Positions 1 to 9,051 of a DNA stretch of 64,000 nt are shown here, one piece after another. This DNA is from Caballeronia catudaia. GTDB lineage: Bacteria > Pseudomonadota > Gammaproteobacteria > Burkholderiales > Burkholderiaceae. The stretch is from contig NZ_FCOF02000023.1 of the NCBI RefSeq assembly GCF_001544755.2, positions 35,932-99,931 of the forward strand. Reading direction: 5' to 3'. The notes beneath the pieces were generated by a model. The model ran no database searches. It saw only the letters and a program-made list of their open reading frames with translations, and was not told the origin of the DNA. The stretch's first letter is position 1, and the number at the start of each line of letters is the position of its first letter. Both the position numbers and the translations under genes were made by a program.

Positions 1-1
1 C

Positions 2-778
2 GACCTGTCGAAGGTCGTCGATGACATCGCCGGCGCGACGCTGACCGAGGCGGGCCTGGCGAAACTGCGCGCCGTCGACGTCGCGACGCTGCCCGTCGTC
101 GATGGCACGCCGCGCATCGGGCCGTGTGTCGGGCGTGTCGGCAAGATGGTGTGCATCGGCCTGAACTATGCGGATCACGCGGCGGAATCGAATCTTCCCG
201 TGCCGACCGAGCCGGTCATCTTCAACAAGTGGACGAGCGCGATCTGCGGCCCGAACGACGAAGTCGAAATTCCGCGCAATTCGGTCAAGACCGACTGGGA
301 AGTCGAGCTGGGCGTCGTGATCGGCAAGGAAGCCAAGTACATCGACGAGGCCAACGCGCTCGATTATGTCGCGGGCTATTGCGTCATCAACGACGTCTCC
401 GAGCGCGAATGGCAGCTCGAGCACGGCACGCAATGGGACAAGGGCAAGGGCTTCGACACGTTCGGCCCGATCGGTCCGTGGCTCGTCACGAAGGACGAAG
501 TCGCCGATCCGCAGAAGCTCGATCTGTGGCTCGAAGTCGACGGCCATCGCTATCAGAACGGCAATACGAAGACGATGGTGTTCACGGTCGCGCAACTGGT
601 CGCGTATCTGTCGAAGGTGATGAGCCTGCAACCGGGCGATGTGATTTCGACGGGCACGCCGCCGGGCGTCGGCATGGGGGTGAAGCCGAGCGCCGTCTAT
701 CTGAAGGCGGGGCAGACGATGCGCCTCGGCATTCAGGGCCTCGGCGAGCAGCAACAGAAGACCGTCGCCGCGCAATAA
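2..778 (+). CDS. Fumarylacetoacetate hydrolase (FAH) family protein, 5' partial
   Basis: The frame is open from base 2, so the N-terminus lies outside the window; about 258 residues are visible of a family usually near 280. The FAH fold is shown by GLNYADHA near the start of the domain, then KTDWEVELGVVIGK with the acidic metal ligands, and the late block PGDVISTGTPPGVG. Members hydrolyse or decarboxylate 2,4-dioxo acids in the cytoplasm. The sequence resembles proteins annotated as ureidoglycolate lyase or 2,4-diketo-3-deoxy-L-fuconate hydrolase in sugar-acid pathways. The fuconate-type role seems likelier to me, but no sugar genes are visible here to confirm it. An intrinsic terminator follows the stop codon. 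Confidence 0.85.
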   Translation, partial: DLSKVVDDIAGATLTEAGLAKLRAVDVATLPVVDGTPRIGPCVGRVGKMVCIGLNYADHAAESNLPVPTEPVIFNKWTSAICGPNDEVEIPRNSVKTDWEVELGVVIGKEAKYIDEANALDYVAGYCVINDVSEREWQLEHGTQWDKGKGFDTFGPIGPWLVTKDEVADPQKLDLWLEVDGHRYQNGNTKTMVFTVAQLVAYLSKVMSLQPGDVISTGTPPGVGMGVKPSAVYLKAGQTMRLGIQGLGEQQQKTVAAQ

Positions 779-818
779 ATCGATGGGGGCCCTGGGCCCA
801 GCCTGCTGATCTCTCTCC

Positions 819-852
819 AAGCCCGCCGCTTCAATGCGCGCGGGCTTTTTCT
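819..852 (+). terminator. Intrinsic terminator after the FAH hydrolase gene
   Basis: AAGCCCGC (819-826) pairs with GCGGGCTT (840-847) around a 13-nt loop and runs into a T tract. It lies 41 nt after the stop codon and ends the upstream sugar-acid type operon. Confidence 0.8.
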
Positions 853-968
853 TCGGCGCAAAGCCGGCATTGTTCGGCCACGCCGGCAACTCTGTTCAAA
901 GCGCGGCGCTTTTTCCCATGCGGATCGGGGCCTAGAGTGTCAGACCTCAATCCAGCATCAGTGCCATC

Positions 969-2207
969 ATGCAAATCGATACACCAGCAACGCCAGCGTC
1001 GTCGGCGGGAAATTCTACGTCCGTGCGTCAATGGCTTTCGGTCATCGCGGTAGCGGTGAGCGCGTTCGCGTTCGTGACAGCCGAATTCCTGCCTGTCGGA
1101 TTGCTGCCGCAGATCGCACAAGACCTCGGCGTGTCGACGGGCGTCGCGGGTCTCATGGTCACGACGCCCGGCGTCATGGCCGCGATCTTCGCCCCCACGC
1201 TCATCGTCAGCGCAGGCCGCATGGACCGCCGTTACGTTTTCCCGCTCCTGACCGCCGTGCTCCTGATCGCCAATGCCGTGTGCGCGATCGCAGCCAGCTT
1301 TCCCGTCATGCTTGTCGGGCGAGCCCTGCTCGGCGCCGCGCTGGGCGGCTTCTGGACGCTCGCTACGGCCGCTGCGCCGCGACTCGTGCAGGCGAAGGAT
1401 GCAGCGAAAGCGACGGCCACGATTCTCACCGGCGTGACCTTCGCAACCGTGATCGGCGTGCCGCTCGGAACGTTCATCGCATCGTTCGCGTCATGGCGCC
1501 TGTCCTTTGCCGCGACGGCAGGATTGGTGGCGTTGGCCCTCGTCGCGCAGGCGTTTCTCGTGCCCTCGCTGCCGTCGGCATCGGCGCTGCGCATCGCCAG
1601 TTTCAGGACGCTGCTGAGCCGGTCTCATACGCGCATGAGCCTGTTGATGGTCGCGCTCGTCTTCGGGGCGCACTTCTCGACTTATACCTATATCGCGCCG
1701 TTGCTCGAACAGGATTTCTCGCTGAGCGCGATCACGCTGCTGCTCTTTGGATTCGGGCTCGTCGGCTTCTTTTCCAATGCCTCGATGTCGATGATGGTCT
1801 CGGACCACCTCAAGAAATCCGTCGCCATGATGATCCTGCTGCTGCTGGCCGCCATGTCGTTCATGTTGCTGCTCGAGCATTCGACTTTCGGCGAGACGGC
1901 AGGGATGCTGCTGTGGGGCATTGCGTTCGGAGCGCTGCCGCTTTGCTTCAGCGTGTGGATCCAGCGCGGCACGGCGGACTTGCCGGAAGCAGGTTCCGCC
2001 ATGTTCGTCAGCATCATTCAGGTTGCGATTGCGGCAGGTTCGGCGGTGGGCGGCACGATCGTCGACCGCGCGGGCGTTCACGCCGACTTCACACTGGGAC
2101 TCGTGCTCGCATTGCTCGGCCTCGTGACGTTGCAACGGCTCGCAGCCCTGGAGCGATCCGACAAGGCGTCGTCGTTCGAACGGACCTGCGACGCATCGAT
2201 TGAATGA
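969..2207 (+). CDS. MFS transporter, drug/sugar efflux type (DHA1, AraJ/SotB-like)
   Basis: This 412-residue inner-membrane protein has about 12 hydrophobic segments from residue 20 onward. The N-terminal pattern AEFLPVGLLPQIAQDLG followed by GLMVTTPGVMAAIFAP and the motif-A-like loop AGRMDRR is typical of DHA1 efflux permeases (AraJ, SotB, PbuE relatives), which export small polar compounds by proton antiport. It stands alone between a terminator and the mscS-like gene, with no adjacent regulator. The substrate cannot be read from sequence. The start is the ATG at 969; no strong Shine-Dalgarno sequence is visible, so the exact start is less certain than the family. Confidence 0.85.
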   Translation: MQIDTPATPASSAGNSTSVRQWLSVIAVAVSAFAFVTAEFLPVGLLPQIAQDLGVSTGVAGLMVTTPGVMAAIFAPTLIVSAGRMDRRYVFPLLTAVLLIANAVCAIAASFPVMLVGRALLGAALGGFWTLATAAAPRLVQAKDAAKATATILTGVTFATVIGVPLGTFIASFASWRLSFAATAGLVALALVAQAFLVPSLPSASALRIASFRTLLSRSHTRMSLLMVALVFGAHFSTYTYIAPLLEQDFSLSAITLLLFGFGLVGFFSNASMSMMVSDHLKKSVAMMILLLLAAMSFMLLLEHSTFGETAGMLLWGIAFGALPLCFSVWIQRGTADLPEAGSAMFVSIIQVAIAAGSAVGGTIVDRAGVHADFTLGLVLALLGLVTLQRLAALERSDKASSFERTCDASIE

Positions 2208-2288
2208 CGCCTTGCCCGCACGCCGCGGCCAGCGCGGCGTTGCTGCAAATGTGTATTCTCTCGTAGTCGTTCCCCGAGAGGAGCCGCC

Positions 2289-3761
2289 GTGAAATACCCG
2301 CTGATTCTGGGCTTCACTATCGTTGCCGTGGACTTGGTCGTGTGGCGCGCGAGACTGCCCGGCAATGACCTCGCGCGGCTCTTCATACGGCTCGGGCTGT
2401 TGTTCGCGTTGAGCGCGGTGCTCTTTTCCTCGGGCCTGAGCCCTTTCACGCAAGCTCCTTACAACGACGTCGTCGAGCTGCACTGGCTGGGGCAGATCCT
2501 CGAAATCATCTGGTGGTTGATGGGTGCGCGTCTGCTCACCCTCTCGCTGGACACGCTGCTGCTTCCGCGTGCGTGGAGAAAGCAGCGCCTGTTCTCCGAC
2601 GTATTCGGCGCCGTCGTCTTTCTGGCCGCGGCAGTGGCGGCGCTCGGGTTCGTGCTCGAATTACCCGTGCGCGGGCTTGTCGCGACGTCGGGCGCGCTCG
2701 CCATCGTGCTGGGCCTCGCCATCCAGAGCACGCTCAGCGACGTTTTCGCGGGCATCGTCATCAATACGACCGAGCCGTATGCGATAGGCGACTGGGTGAC
2801 GATCGACGACGTCGAGGGCAAGGTCGTCGAGATGAACTGGCGCGCGACGCACTTGCTGACCGGGCAGGGCAACACGCTCATCGTGCCGAACGCCGTCGCG
2901 GCGAAGGCGAAGATCACCAACAACAGCAGGCCGGGGGACGTCCACGGGCTGTCGCTGATTCTCGAGATCGAACCCGAGGCGCGGCCGAAGACCGTACTCG
3001 ATGCACTGGGGCGTGCGCTCACCGGCTGCAACGTCATCCTCGCGACGCCGGCTCCGTTCGCGCGCATGAAGCGCACCACCGCCAACTCGGTGCAGTACGA
3101 AGTGGTCGCTTTCGTGGACGATATGAACAAGAAGCTCGCCGTGTCCAACGAGCTCTTCGATCTCTGTTACCGCCATCTCGCGGCGGCGGGCGTCGGCTTG
3201 CGCGCGCTCGGCGTGCCGGCGACGGCGCTCACATCGCGCGATGAGAAAGAAGCGCTGCTCAAGCGCGTGAACTTGTTCGACAGCCTGTCCGGCGAGGACG
3301 TGACGCGGCTCGCGAAGCGTCTCTCCCGACACGAATATCAGCCGGGTCATCAGGTTCTGGCGCCCGACACGGTGCCCGATAGTCTTTCGATCGTGCACTC
3401 CGGCGTGCTGTCGGTCTCGATCGTCGAATCGGGCGGCACACGCGAAATTTCTCGCATCGGACCGGGCGAAGCGTTCGGCGAAGCGGGCCTGCTTGCCGGG
3501 CTCGCGATGCAGGTGTCCATTACGACGCTGACGCCGTCGGTCCTGTTTCGGCTCGTCAAGGACGACATGACTTCGTTCCTCAAGGACCATCCGGATGTCG
3601 CGACGCAGATGTGCGAGCTATTGGCGTATCGGCAGGACAAGCTCGGCAAGCTCACGACTTCAATGCCCGCCGAGCAGGAAAAGGATCACTCGGTGTTCCA
3701 ATGGCTCATCGGGAAGGTCTGGAATCTGCATTCCCTGCACGATGACACCAAAAGCAGTTGA
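2289..3761 (+). CDS. MscS-family mechanosensitive channel with C-terminal cyclic-nucleotide-binding-like domain
   Basis: A 490-residue inner-membrane protein. Residues 1-155 hold several hydrophobic helices; the pore-lining segment reads ALAIVLGLAIQSTLSDVFAG, the hallmark of MscS TM3. The beta domain follows with YAIGDWVTIDDVEGKVVEMNWRAT (about 160-185). Residues about 330-450 form a cNMP-binding fold (FDSLSGEDVTRLAKR, then GPGEAFGEAGLLAG). The arginine that normally contacts the cyclic phosphate after this block is not evident: MQVSITT stands where R-[AT]-A-x-V is usual. It may therefore bind another ligand, or act only structurally. Fusions of this type are known as bacterial CNG or MscS-CNB channels. 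GAGAGGAG lies upstream of the ATG. Confidence 0.88.
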   Translation: MKYPLILGFTIVAVDLVVWRARLPGNDLARLFIRLGLLFALSAVLFSSGLSPFTQAPYNDVVELHWLGQILEIIWWLMGARLLTLSLDTLLLPRAWRKQRLFSDVFGAVVFLAAAVAALGFVLELPVRGLVATSGALAIVLGLAIQSTLSDVFAGIVINTTEPYAIGDWVTIDDVEGKVVEMNWRATHLLTGQGNTLIVPNAVAAKAKITNNSRPGDVHGLSLILEIEPEARPKTVLDALGRALTGCNVILATPAPFARMKRTTANSVQYEVVAFVDDMNKKLAVSNELFDLCYRHLAAAGVGLRALGVPATALTSRDEKEALLKRVNLFDSLSGEDVTRLAKRLSRHEYQPGHQVLAPDTVPDSLSIVHSGVLSVSIVESGGTREISRIGPGEAFGEAGLLAGLAMQVSITTLTPSVLFRLVKDDMTSFLKDHPDVATQMCELLAYRQDKLGKLTTSMPAEQEKDHSVFQWLIGKVWNLHSLHDDTKSS

Positions 3762-3803
3762 GATACACGCGCGGTGGCGCTCGCCGCTTCGAACCGCCGC
3801 CGC

Positions 3804-4244
3804 TCAAGCATGAAAAACCGGCTGCGCGGCGGTGCTTTCGGCAATCCGCGTGATCGTGCCCTGCGCGACCGCGACGAGCTGCTCGGCGCCCCCGTCGGTG
3901 ACGAACACATCGCACTGGCAAGTCGCCTGCGTCATCCCTGCGTGCACCACGCGCGCCCGCGCCATCAACGTGCCGGAGACGGCCGGACGCAGATAGTTGA
4001 TCTTGTATTCCCCGGTGACGACCTTCGGCCCGAGCCTCAGCGCGCCCGCGAAGGTCAGCGCGTTGTCGACGAGATAGCTCACCACCCCGCCGTGCACGAA
4101 ACCGTGTTGCTGCCTCAGCTCGTCCCTGATGGTCAGGCACAGCGTGAGACTCGCTGAATCGACCTGCATCAGTTTGGTTCCGAGCAAGGCGCTGAACGGC
4201 TGCGCATTGAGCGCACCGCGCGCGATATCGACGATTTCGGCCAT
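3804..4244 (-). CDS. PaaI-family hotdog thioesterase
   Basis: A 146-residue hotdog-fold acyl-CoA thioesterase. The family motif HGFVHGGVVSYLVDNAL sits near residue 45-60, followed by YKINYLRP and the typical beta strand ARVVHAG. It probably hydrolyses aryl- or acyl-CoA esters in the cytoplasm as a housekeeping CoA-release enzyme. I chose the internal ATG at 4244 rather than the longer open frame because AAGGAGT lies about 8 nt upstream and the upstream residues do not look like this family. It is divergent from the chemoreceptor gene, with a 272-bp shared promoter region. Confidence 0.85.
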   Translation of the reverse strand: MAEIVDIARGALNAQPFSALLGTKLMQVDSASLTLCLTIRDELRQQHGFVHGGVVSYLVDNALTFAGALRLGPKVVTGEYKINYLRPAVSGTLMARARVVHAGMTQATCQCDVFVTDGGAEQLVAVAQGTITRIAESTAAQPVFHA

Positions 4245-4434
4245 TCGGACACTCCTTGGGTGGGTTCGGTGCCGTCCTGCAAAGACAATAGGAAGCGTTC
4301 GCGCGCACTGCAAGGAAGTCACGCAAAAATTGTGCAATGGTGCGTTTCGGGCGGCATGCGCGCCGCTTCGACGACGATTCGCCGACGCCGCGCATTCCCT
4401 GCATTCGCGTAGACAGGCCGTCCAGGCAAACAAT

Positions 4435-4462
4435 TCAAGCTTTCGTGCCCCACTGCCGTAAA
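4435..4462 (+). promoter_or_regulatory. Candidate sigma-28 (FliA) promoter for the chemoreceptor
   Basis: TCAAGCTT (4435-4442), a 12-nt gap and GCCGTAAA (4455-4462) resemble the flagellar sigma-28 consensus TAAAGTTT-N11-GCCGATAA, about 55 bp before the chemoreceptor ATG. The spacing is one base longer than ideal. This is motif matching by eye, though flagellar-class expression is usual for such receptors. Confidence 0.35.
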
Positions 4463-4516
4463 CCCGCAGTGTCCCCGCATAGGGCGGGCCTATTTTCGGA
4501 AGTGTGGGTGTCTGTG

Positions 4517-6058
4517 ATGTTCGGAAAAATTAAGGTTTCATCGGGTTTGCTCGCGGTGCTGGTGGTGTTTTGTCTCTTTCAAGTGGTGACCGAAGGGCTC
4601 GGATTCTGGTCGCTTTCGCGCACGCACGACGATGTCGGCAGCCTGTCCGACATCGCGCTCGCGCAGGTCAACGCGGTCAACAAGACCACGCAGCATCTGA
4701 TGGACGCGCGCATCAACCTTTCCCGCGCGGGCACGCGCATGGTGCGCGGCGGCACGGAGCCGACGGAAATCGTCCAGCACGCGCGCGAGCAGATCGCGGC
4801 GGCGGACAAGTCTTTCACCGCGTTCCTGAACGCGCCCAAAACCGGCGCCGAAAACACGGCGCGCATGACCGCGCTGCAGGCGAAATACGCCGAGTACGCG
4901 AAGGCGCTGTCGGAGCTGGTCCAGTATCTCGACGCGGGCAATATCCAGGCGTTTCTGGATCAGCCGACGCAAGGTTTCCAGGACCGCTATCTTGCCGAGC
5001 AGCAGAAGTTCGTCGATTTTGGCGATGAAGCCGGCCGCGGTTATCTCTCGTCGATCGATACGCGCTACGCGTGGTTCCGCGCGGTGGGCATCGCGATTTT
5101 CGTGGCGCTCGTCGCGGGCGTGGCGCTCACGCATGTCGCGCTGCGCCGTGGCGTGATCGCGCCGCTAGAGGAAGCGGGGCGTCATTTCGAGCGCATCGCG
5201 AACGGGCGTCTCGATGAACGCATCGAAGACCGTGGCACGAACGAAATCGGCCGTCTGTTCGCGGGACTCGCAACGATGCACGCGAGCGTCGCGGGCACCG
5301 TGAAGACCGTGCGCGAGACGTCGGATTCGATCAACTTCGGCGCCGACGAAATCGCCAGCGGCAACGCCGATCTTTCCGCGCGCACGGAGAATCAGGCGGC
5401 GTCGCTGGAAGAAACCGCATCGAGCATGGAAGAGCTGACCGCGACGGTGCGCCAGAACGCCGAGCACGCGCGCGAAGCGAACACGCTCGCGGGCCAGGCG
5501 CTCGACGCGACCTCGCGCGGTTCGAGCGTCGTCGACGACGTGGTGAAGAAGATGCGCGGCATCGCGGCGAGCTCGGACAAGATCGCGGAGATCATCTCGG
5601 TCATCGACGGCATCGCGTTCCAGACCAACATCCTCGCGCTGAACGCGGCGGTCGAGGCGGCGCGCGCGGGCGAGCAGGGGCGCGGCTTCGCGGTCGTGGC
5701 GGGCGAGGTGCGCGGGCTTGCGCAGCGCTCGGCGCAATCGGCGAAGGAGATCAAGGAACTGATCGGCGAATCGGTGGCGCAGGTGAGCGACGGCTCCGTG
5801 CTCGTCGAGCGCGCGGGCACCGCGATGCGCGATGTGTCGGCTTCGATTTCGCGCGTCACGCAGATGATGGCGGAGATCAGCGCGTCGTCGCTGGAGCAGA
5901 GCGTGGGCATCGAGCAGGTGAATCAGGCCGTCACGCAGATGGACGAGATGACGCAGCAGAACGCCGCGCTCGTCGAAGAGGCCGCGGCTGCCGCGTCGTC
6001 GCTGCACGAGCAGACGCGGCAACTGAAGGCGGCGGTTTCGGTGTTTCAGCTCGCCTGA
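4517..6058 (+). CDS. Methyl-accepting chemotaxis protein
   Basis: A 513-residue receptor from the ATG at 4517; the longer open frame lacks receptor-like sequence. TM1 covers about residues 7-28, and a Tar-type four-helix periplasmic sensor about 30-190. TM2 is the segment IAIFVALVAGVALTHVAL, followed by a HAMP domain and the signalling domain, with the nearly invariant hairpin tip IDGIAFQTNILALNAAVEAA. Glutamine/glutamate pairs typical of methylation sites flank it. No CheR-docking pentapeptide is seen at the C-terminus, which ends AAVSVFQLA. It senses a small ligand and signals through CheW/CheA. No other chemotaxis gene is nearby, so this is an orphan receptor whose ligand is unknown. Confidence 0.93.
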   Translation: MFGKIKVSSGLLAVLVVFCLFQVVTEGLGFWSLSRTHDDVGSLSDIALAQVNAVNKTTQHLMDARINLSRAGTRMVRGGTEPTEIVQHAREQIAAADKSFTAFLNAPKTGAENTARMTALQAKYAEYAKALSELVQYLDAGNIQAFLDQPTQGFQDRYLAEQQKFVDFGDEAGRGYLSSIDTRYAWFRAVGIAIFVALVAGVALTHVALRRGVIAPLEEAGRHFERIANGRLDERIEDRGTNEIGRLFAGLATMHASVAGTVKTVRETSDSINFGADEIASGNADLSARTENQAASLEETASSMEELTATVRQNAEHAREANTLAGQALDATSRGSSVVDDVVKKMRGIAASSDKIAEIISVIDGIAFQTNILALNAAVEAARAGEQGRGFAVVAGEVRGLAQRSAQSAKEIKELIGESVAQVSDGSVLVERAGTAMRDVSASISRVTQMMAEISASSLEQSVGIEQVNQAVTQMDEMTQQNAALVEEAAAAASSLHEQTRQLKAAVSVFQLA

Positions 6059-6070
6059 GCGCGCTCCCGC

Positions 6071-7183
6071 TCAGAGAGGCAGCGCCGCGTACGACGTCGC
6101 CAGGTGATACGGCGTCGTCGACGGCATCTCGGCGCGGGTGATTTCGCCCTGCGCCGAGCGGCATTCGACCCAGCCGGTGTCATGCAGAAAGCGCGCGCTG
6201 AAACGCTCGATCTGCTGACCGGTGGCGTCGCCACGCGTGGCCAGCGCGCGCAGATATTCGGTTTGCGCCCAGATACGCTGCGTGCCGTCGATCACGCGGC
6301 CGGTTTCGTCGAGCGCGGCGTGGACACCGCCGGTTTCGCGGTCGACACCGTGTTGCTGCGCGAAGTCGAAGGCGCGCGCGAGCCTTTCGTTGAGGCCTGC
6401 CGCTTCGAACGCGGCGTGTCCGCTGCCGAGCGCCAGAAAGTACCACTCGAACTGATGGCCCGGCTCCAGCCGGTTGCCCGCGGCGCCCATCGGCAATTCC
6501 GCGATCGAACCGCTCGGCTCGTGCACGAACGTATCCGCGACGGATCGCGCGAGCTGCGCGAGACGCTTGTCATAAGCGGCGTCGCCGGTCGCTTCGCGCG
6601 CGGCGAGCCACGCTTCGGCGAGATGCATCAGCGGATTTTGCAGCGGCGTTTCGAGCGTCGTGCCGAAATCTTCGGCGAGCGCCGCGTTCAACAGATCGCC
6701 GCCGGTCGAAAAACGCGCCTCGATGACGCGCGACGTTTCATCGAGCAGCGCGAACGCGTCGGCCGAACCGCTCTTCTTCGCGTAATGCGCGCACGCGAAC
6801 ACCACGAACGCGTGCGTGTAGAGATCCTTCTGACGCTCGAGCGGCGCACCGCTTGCATCCACGCTGTAGAACCATCCCCCGTTTCTCCTGTCCTGAAAAT
6901 AGTGCCGCAGCGATTCGAAGAGCGTCGCGGCATGCGCGAGGTCGCCGGCTTCGGAGAACACGAACAGTTGCCGGGCGCAGGCCATCGCGCGATAACGCTT
7001 CGGCGGCAACGGTGCGTGATCGCCGGGCGCGACGGCTTCGTGCGCCAGCCCCAGCGACGCATTGAACCCCGGCCCGCGCCATACGGGCAGCACGATGTTT
7101 GCGTAGTGCGCGCGCAACTGAGCGGCGGAATCCGGGCTCGTCGATTGCACGGGCGATGAAGTGGATGGTTGCTGATCCTGCAT
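6071..7183 (-). CDS. AGE-family (N-acylglucosamine 2-epimerase / mannose isomerase-like) protein
   Basis: A 370-residue cytoplasmic protein from the ATG at 7183 (MQDQQPS). Its (alpha/alpha)6-barrel signature is visible as alternating helices with GGWFYSVDASG, HLAEAWLAA, EPGHQFEWYFLAL and QRIWAQTEYLRAL. These supply the conserved histidine, glutamate and aromatic residues of the AGE superfamily, which interconverts aldose/ketose or 2-epimeric sugars such as mannose/fructose. It is convergent with the chemoreceptor gene, 12 bp apart. The substrate cannot be assigned. The N-terminal 20 residues are Ser/Gln/Pro-rich, and the exact start is uncertain. Confidence 0.8.
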   Translation of the reverse strand: MQDQQPSTSSPVQSTSPDSAAQLRAHYANIVLPVWRGPGFNASLGLAHEAVAPGDHAPLPPKRYRAMACARQLFVFSEAGDLAHAATLFESLRHYFQDRRNGGWFYSVDASGAPLERQKDLYTHAFVVFACAHYAKKSGSADAFALLDETSRVIEARFSTGGDLLNAALAEDFGTTLETPLQNPLMHLAEAWLAAREATGDAAYDKRLAQLARSVADTFVHEPSGSIAELPMGAAGNRLEPGHQFEWYFLALGSGHAAFEAAGLNERLARAFDFAQQHGVDRETGGVHAALDETGRVIDGTQRIWAQTEYLRALATRGDATGQQIERFSARFLHDTGWVECRSAQGEITRAEMPSTTPYHLATSYAALPL

Positions 7184-7248
7184 ACGAAGACTCTGATTAG
7201 GTCCGAAAAGCGCGCGGCATCCGAGGCACACGCAACGGGAAAGAATAG

Positions 7249-7473
7249 CAAAACCGGCCCGGCGCGCGCCGCGTTTTCGGCTCGGCGCTCTTCATGATCG
7301 TGTCGGCGTTCGGTTTCGCCGATGCGCTGACGGCCAGTCACGTCGATTCGGCCGATCTGGACGAAGTGCGCGTGGAGTTGTCGCGCGCATCGGCGCCCGA
7401 ATATCAGGCGATCTGCGAGCGTCTGCGGCAACTCGACGTGGTGCGCGAGTTCCGCGAGGACGACGTGAGCTGA
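7249..7473 (+). pseudogene. Short open frame, possible C-terminal remnant of a larger gene
   Basis: The frame is open from 7249 (after TAG at 7246) to TGA at 7471; the only ATG (7294) would give 59 residues. The reading RRVFGSALFMIVSAFG looks like the end of a membrane helix and is followed by a small soluble tail (LDEVRVELSRASAPEYQAI...). It resembles the end of a membrane protein with a C-terminal ACT-like module (MgtC/SapB style), but I cannot confirm the family. No ribosome binding site is visible. A decayed remnant seems likelier than a functional small gene. Confidence 0.3.
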
Positions 7474-7595
7474 ATTTGCCTGGCGGTCGCCGGTTTGCCC
7501 GTGCAGCCATGCGACAATGCCGCCTCTCGAAAATATCCGCTGAAACGCCCGTGCGCCTTGCGTGTTGGCCGTGGAAGCCGCCGGCTTGCGAACCT

Positions 7596-8633
7596 ATGCC
7601 AGATTCCGCAGTAGAAAGAGATCCTGACACGCTCCGGGGCGAATCCGCCGCAAAATCCCGTCGCCGGCGTGCGGCCGGCATGCGCGACGAGCACGATATG
7701 CCCGGCGCCGATGCCGAAACGAAGCTCGCCCGCGCCGCGCGCTCGGCGCAGCGTCTCGCGCAACTGAGCGAAGACGCGCGCGGCGGTGAAACGCTCGATC
7801 TGTTTGCCGAAGACACCGAGCGCGCGCAATGCCAGGCGCTGAACACCGATATCCGTCAGGGCACGTTCGAAGGATTCGAGTTGCCGGACGTGTTTCTGGC
7901 GGCGGTGCAATCGAATTGCGGCACGGCGTCGGCGGGCGTCATTGCGGGCGAATCTGCCGCCGCCGCAAAACGCGCCGCGCGGGGGACGGCGGCATCGGTT
8001 GCGCCGGAGCAGGGCTTGTTTCAGGACGAACTGCCGCACGTCGACGCAGCGCGGCCGGATCAGCCGAAGTCCGCGGACAAGACCGGCGCGATCGCCGCTG
8101 CCGTGTCGCGCCCGGCGAGCGTCAGCACGTCCGTCGCGCCGGAGAGCACGGGTTCTACGCTCATTGCGCACGATCACGGCGACCGCGAGCCGCTCGCGCA
8201 AATCTCCGCGCCTGAACTCGACCGCGCCCGCGTCACCGCGTTCGCGGACACCATCGACGCGCTCCATGCGGTGATGGCCGAGCAACGCACGTCTGCCGCG
8301 GCCCACGCGCGCCGCATGAGGACGATGCTGACGATCATCGTCTGCGTGATGCTCGTCACGGTGGCGACCGGCATCGCGCAGACGGCGGTGCTGCTGCGCA
8401 TGAGCCGCGACGGCAAGCTGCAGCAGGACCGCACCGAGCAATTGATGCTGAATCAGCAGGCCACGCTCGCCTCGCTCTTCGATACGGATTCGGCGACTCT
8501 CAGCCTACGCCGCGCCCCCGACACGCCGCACAATACCGACGACGCGTCGCCGGTGCAGCCTGTCAGCGCCGTCCCGCCCGATGCCACGCCGAAAAAGCAC
8601 GCGCATCATCGCGCCAGTTCCACGGCGCACTGA
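7596..8633 (+). CDS. Hypothetical tail-anchored or single-pass membrane protein
   Basis: A 345-residue protein of no family I recognise. Residues 1-240 are Ala/Arg/Glu-rich and low complexity, with a short conserved-looking stretch GTFEGFELPDVFLAAVQ. A helix rich in alanine and arginine leads to a single hydrophobic segment at about 247-270 (TMLTIIVCVMLVTVATGIAQ). It ends with a Gln-rich coil and a Pro/His-rich tail. The topology suggests a bitopic inner-membrane protein. The ATG at 7596 (MPDSAVERD) is the most plausible start, but no clear Shine-Dalgarno sequence supports it and the frame is open further upstream. Confidence 0.55.
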   Translation: MPDSAVERDPDTLRGESAAKSRRRRAAGMRDEHDMPGADAETKLARAARSAQRLAQLSEDARGGETLDLFAEDTERAQCQALNTDIRQGTFEGFELPDVFLAAVQSNCGTASAGVIAGESAAAAKRAARGTAASVAPEQGLFQDELPHVDAARPDQPKSADKTGAIAAAVSRPASVSTSVAPESTGSTLIAHDHGDREPLAQISAPELDRARVTAFADTIDALHAVMAEQRTSAAAHARRMRTMLTIIVCVMLVTVATGIAQTAVLLRMSRDGKLQQDRTEQLMLNQQATLASLFDTDSATLSLRRAPDTPHNTDDASPVQPVSAVPPDATPKKHAHHRASSTAH

Positions 8634-8655
8634 TCCCGCCCTCCGTCACATTCCT

Positions 8656-8691
8656 GCGACACACCGCACTGCGGCGGCGTGTCGCGGCTTT
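8656..8691 (+). terminator. Strong hairpin after the hypothetical membrane protein gene
   Basis: GCGACACACCGC (8656-8667) pairs with GCGG...GTGTCGC (ending 8685) across a short loop and is followed by the pyrimidine-rich GGCTTTCT. The T tract is weak, so termination is likely but not assured. Confidence 0.5.
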
Positions 8692-8840
8692 CTGCCGCTT
8701 ACTGGCGAAGCACCGCTGCACGGTCACGTGCGTCCTGTCCCTGCTTTCATGACGCGCACGAAAACCTTCTAAGGTAGAAAAACTACAGGAAATTTTCTTA
8801 GAAATGTTGCGTTGCACTAGAAATCGGGCAAGGTCATCCC

Positions 8841-8846
8841 TATAAT
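8841..8846 (+). promoter_or_regulatory. Perfect -10 hexamer TATAAT before the 50-residue gene
   Basis: TATAAT lies 44 bp before the ATG at 8890 in an AT-rich stretch unusual for this window. No good -35 stands at 16-18 bp; TTGCAC (8812-8817) is 23 bp away, so an activator or extended element may be needed. Confidence 0.45.
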
Positions 8847-8889
8847 TCTCGCTAAGGGAAAACCCTCAAACATCAAACCGGAGTCAGTC

Positions 8890-9042
8890 ATGAGCTACCT
8901 TTTCGCCCTGCTGCAAAAATTCGCTTCGCTGTTCGAGTCGCCGCACCTTCCGATGGATACGGACTACTCGTACCAAGCGCGTTTCCGTGAATCCGAGCGT
9001 CAGCGCAAGTCGCGCGGCACAGCTTTCGGCTTCCGTCTGTAA
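8890..9042 (+). CDS. Small 50-residue protein of unknown function
   Basis: MSYLFALLQKFASLFESPHL begins an amphipathic helix; the middle is acidic and tyrosine-containing (MDTDYSYQ), and the tail is basic (RFRESERQRKSRG). Good expression signals mark it as real: a perfect TATAAT upstream, GGAG 7-10 nt before the ATG, and a terminator-like hairpin after it. It resembles the short uncharacterised proteins (DUF3563-like size and N-terminal amphipathic helix) common in Burkholderiaceae, but I cannot assign the family firmly. It stands alone. Confidence 0.65.
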   Translation: MSYLFALLQKFASLFESPHLPMDTDYSYQARFRESERQRKSRGTAFGFRL

Positions 9043-9051
9043 TGCGTCGTT

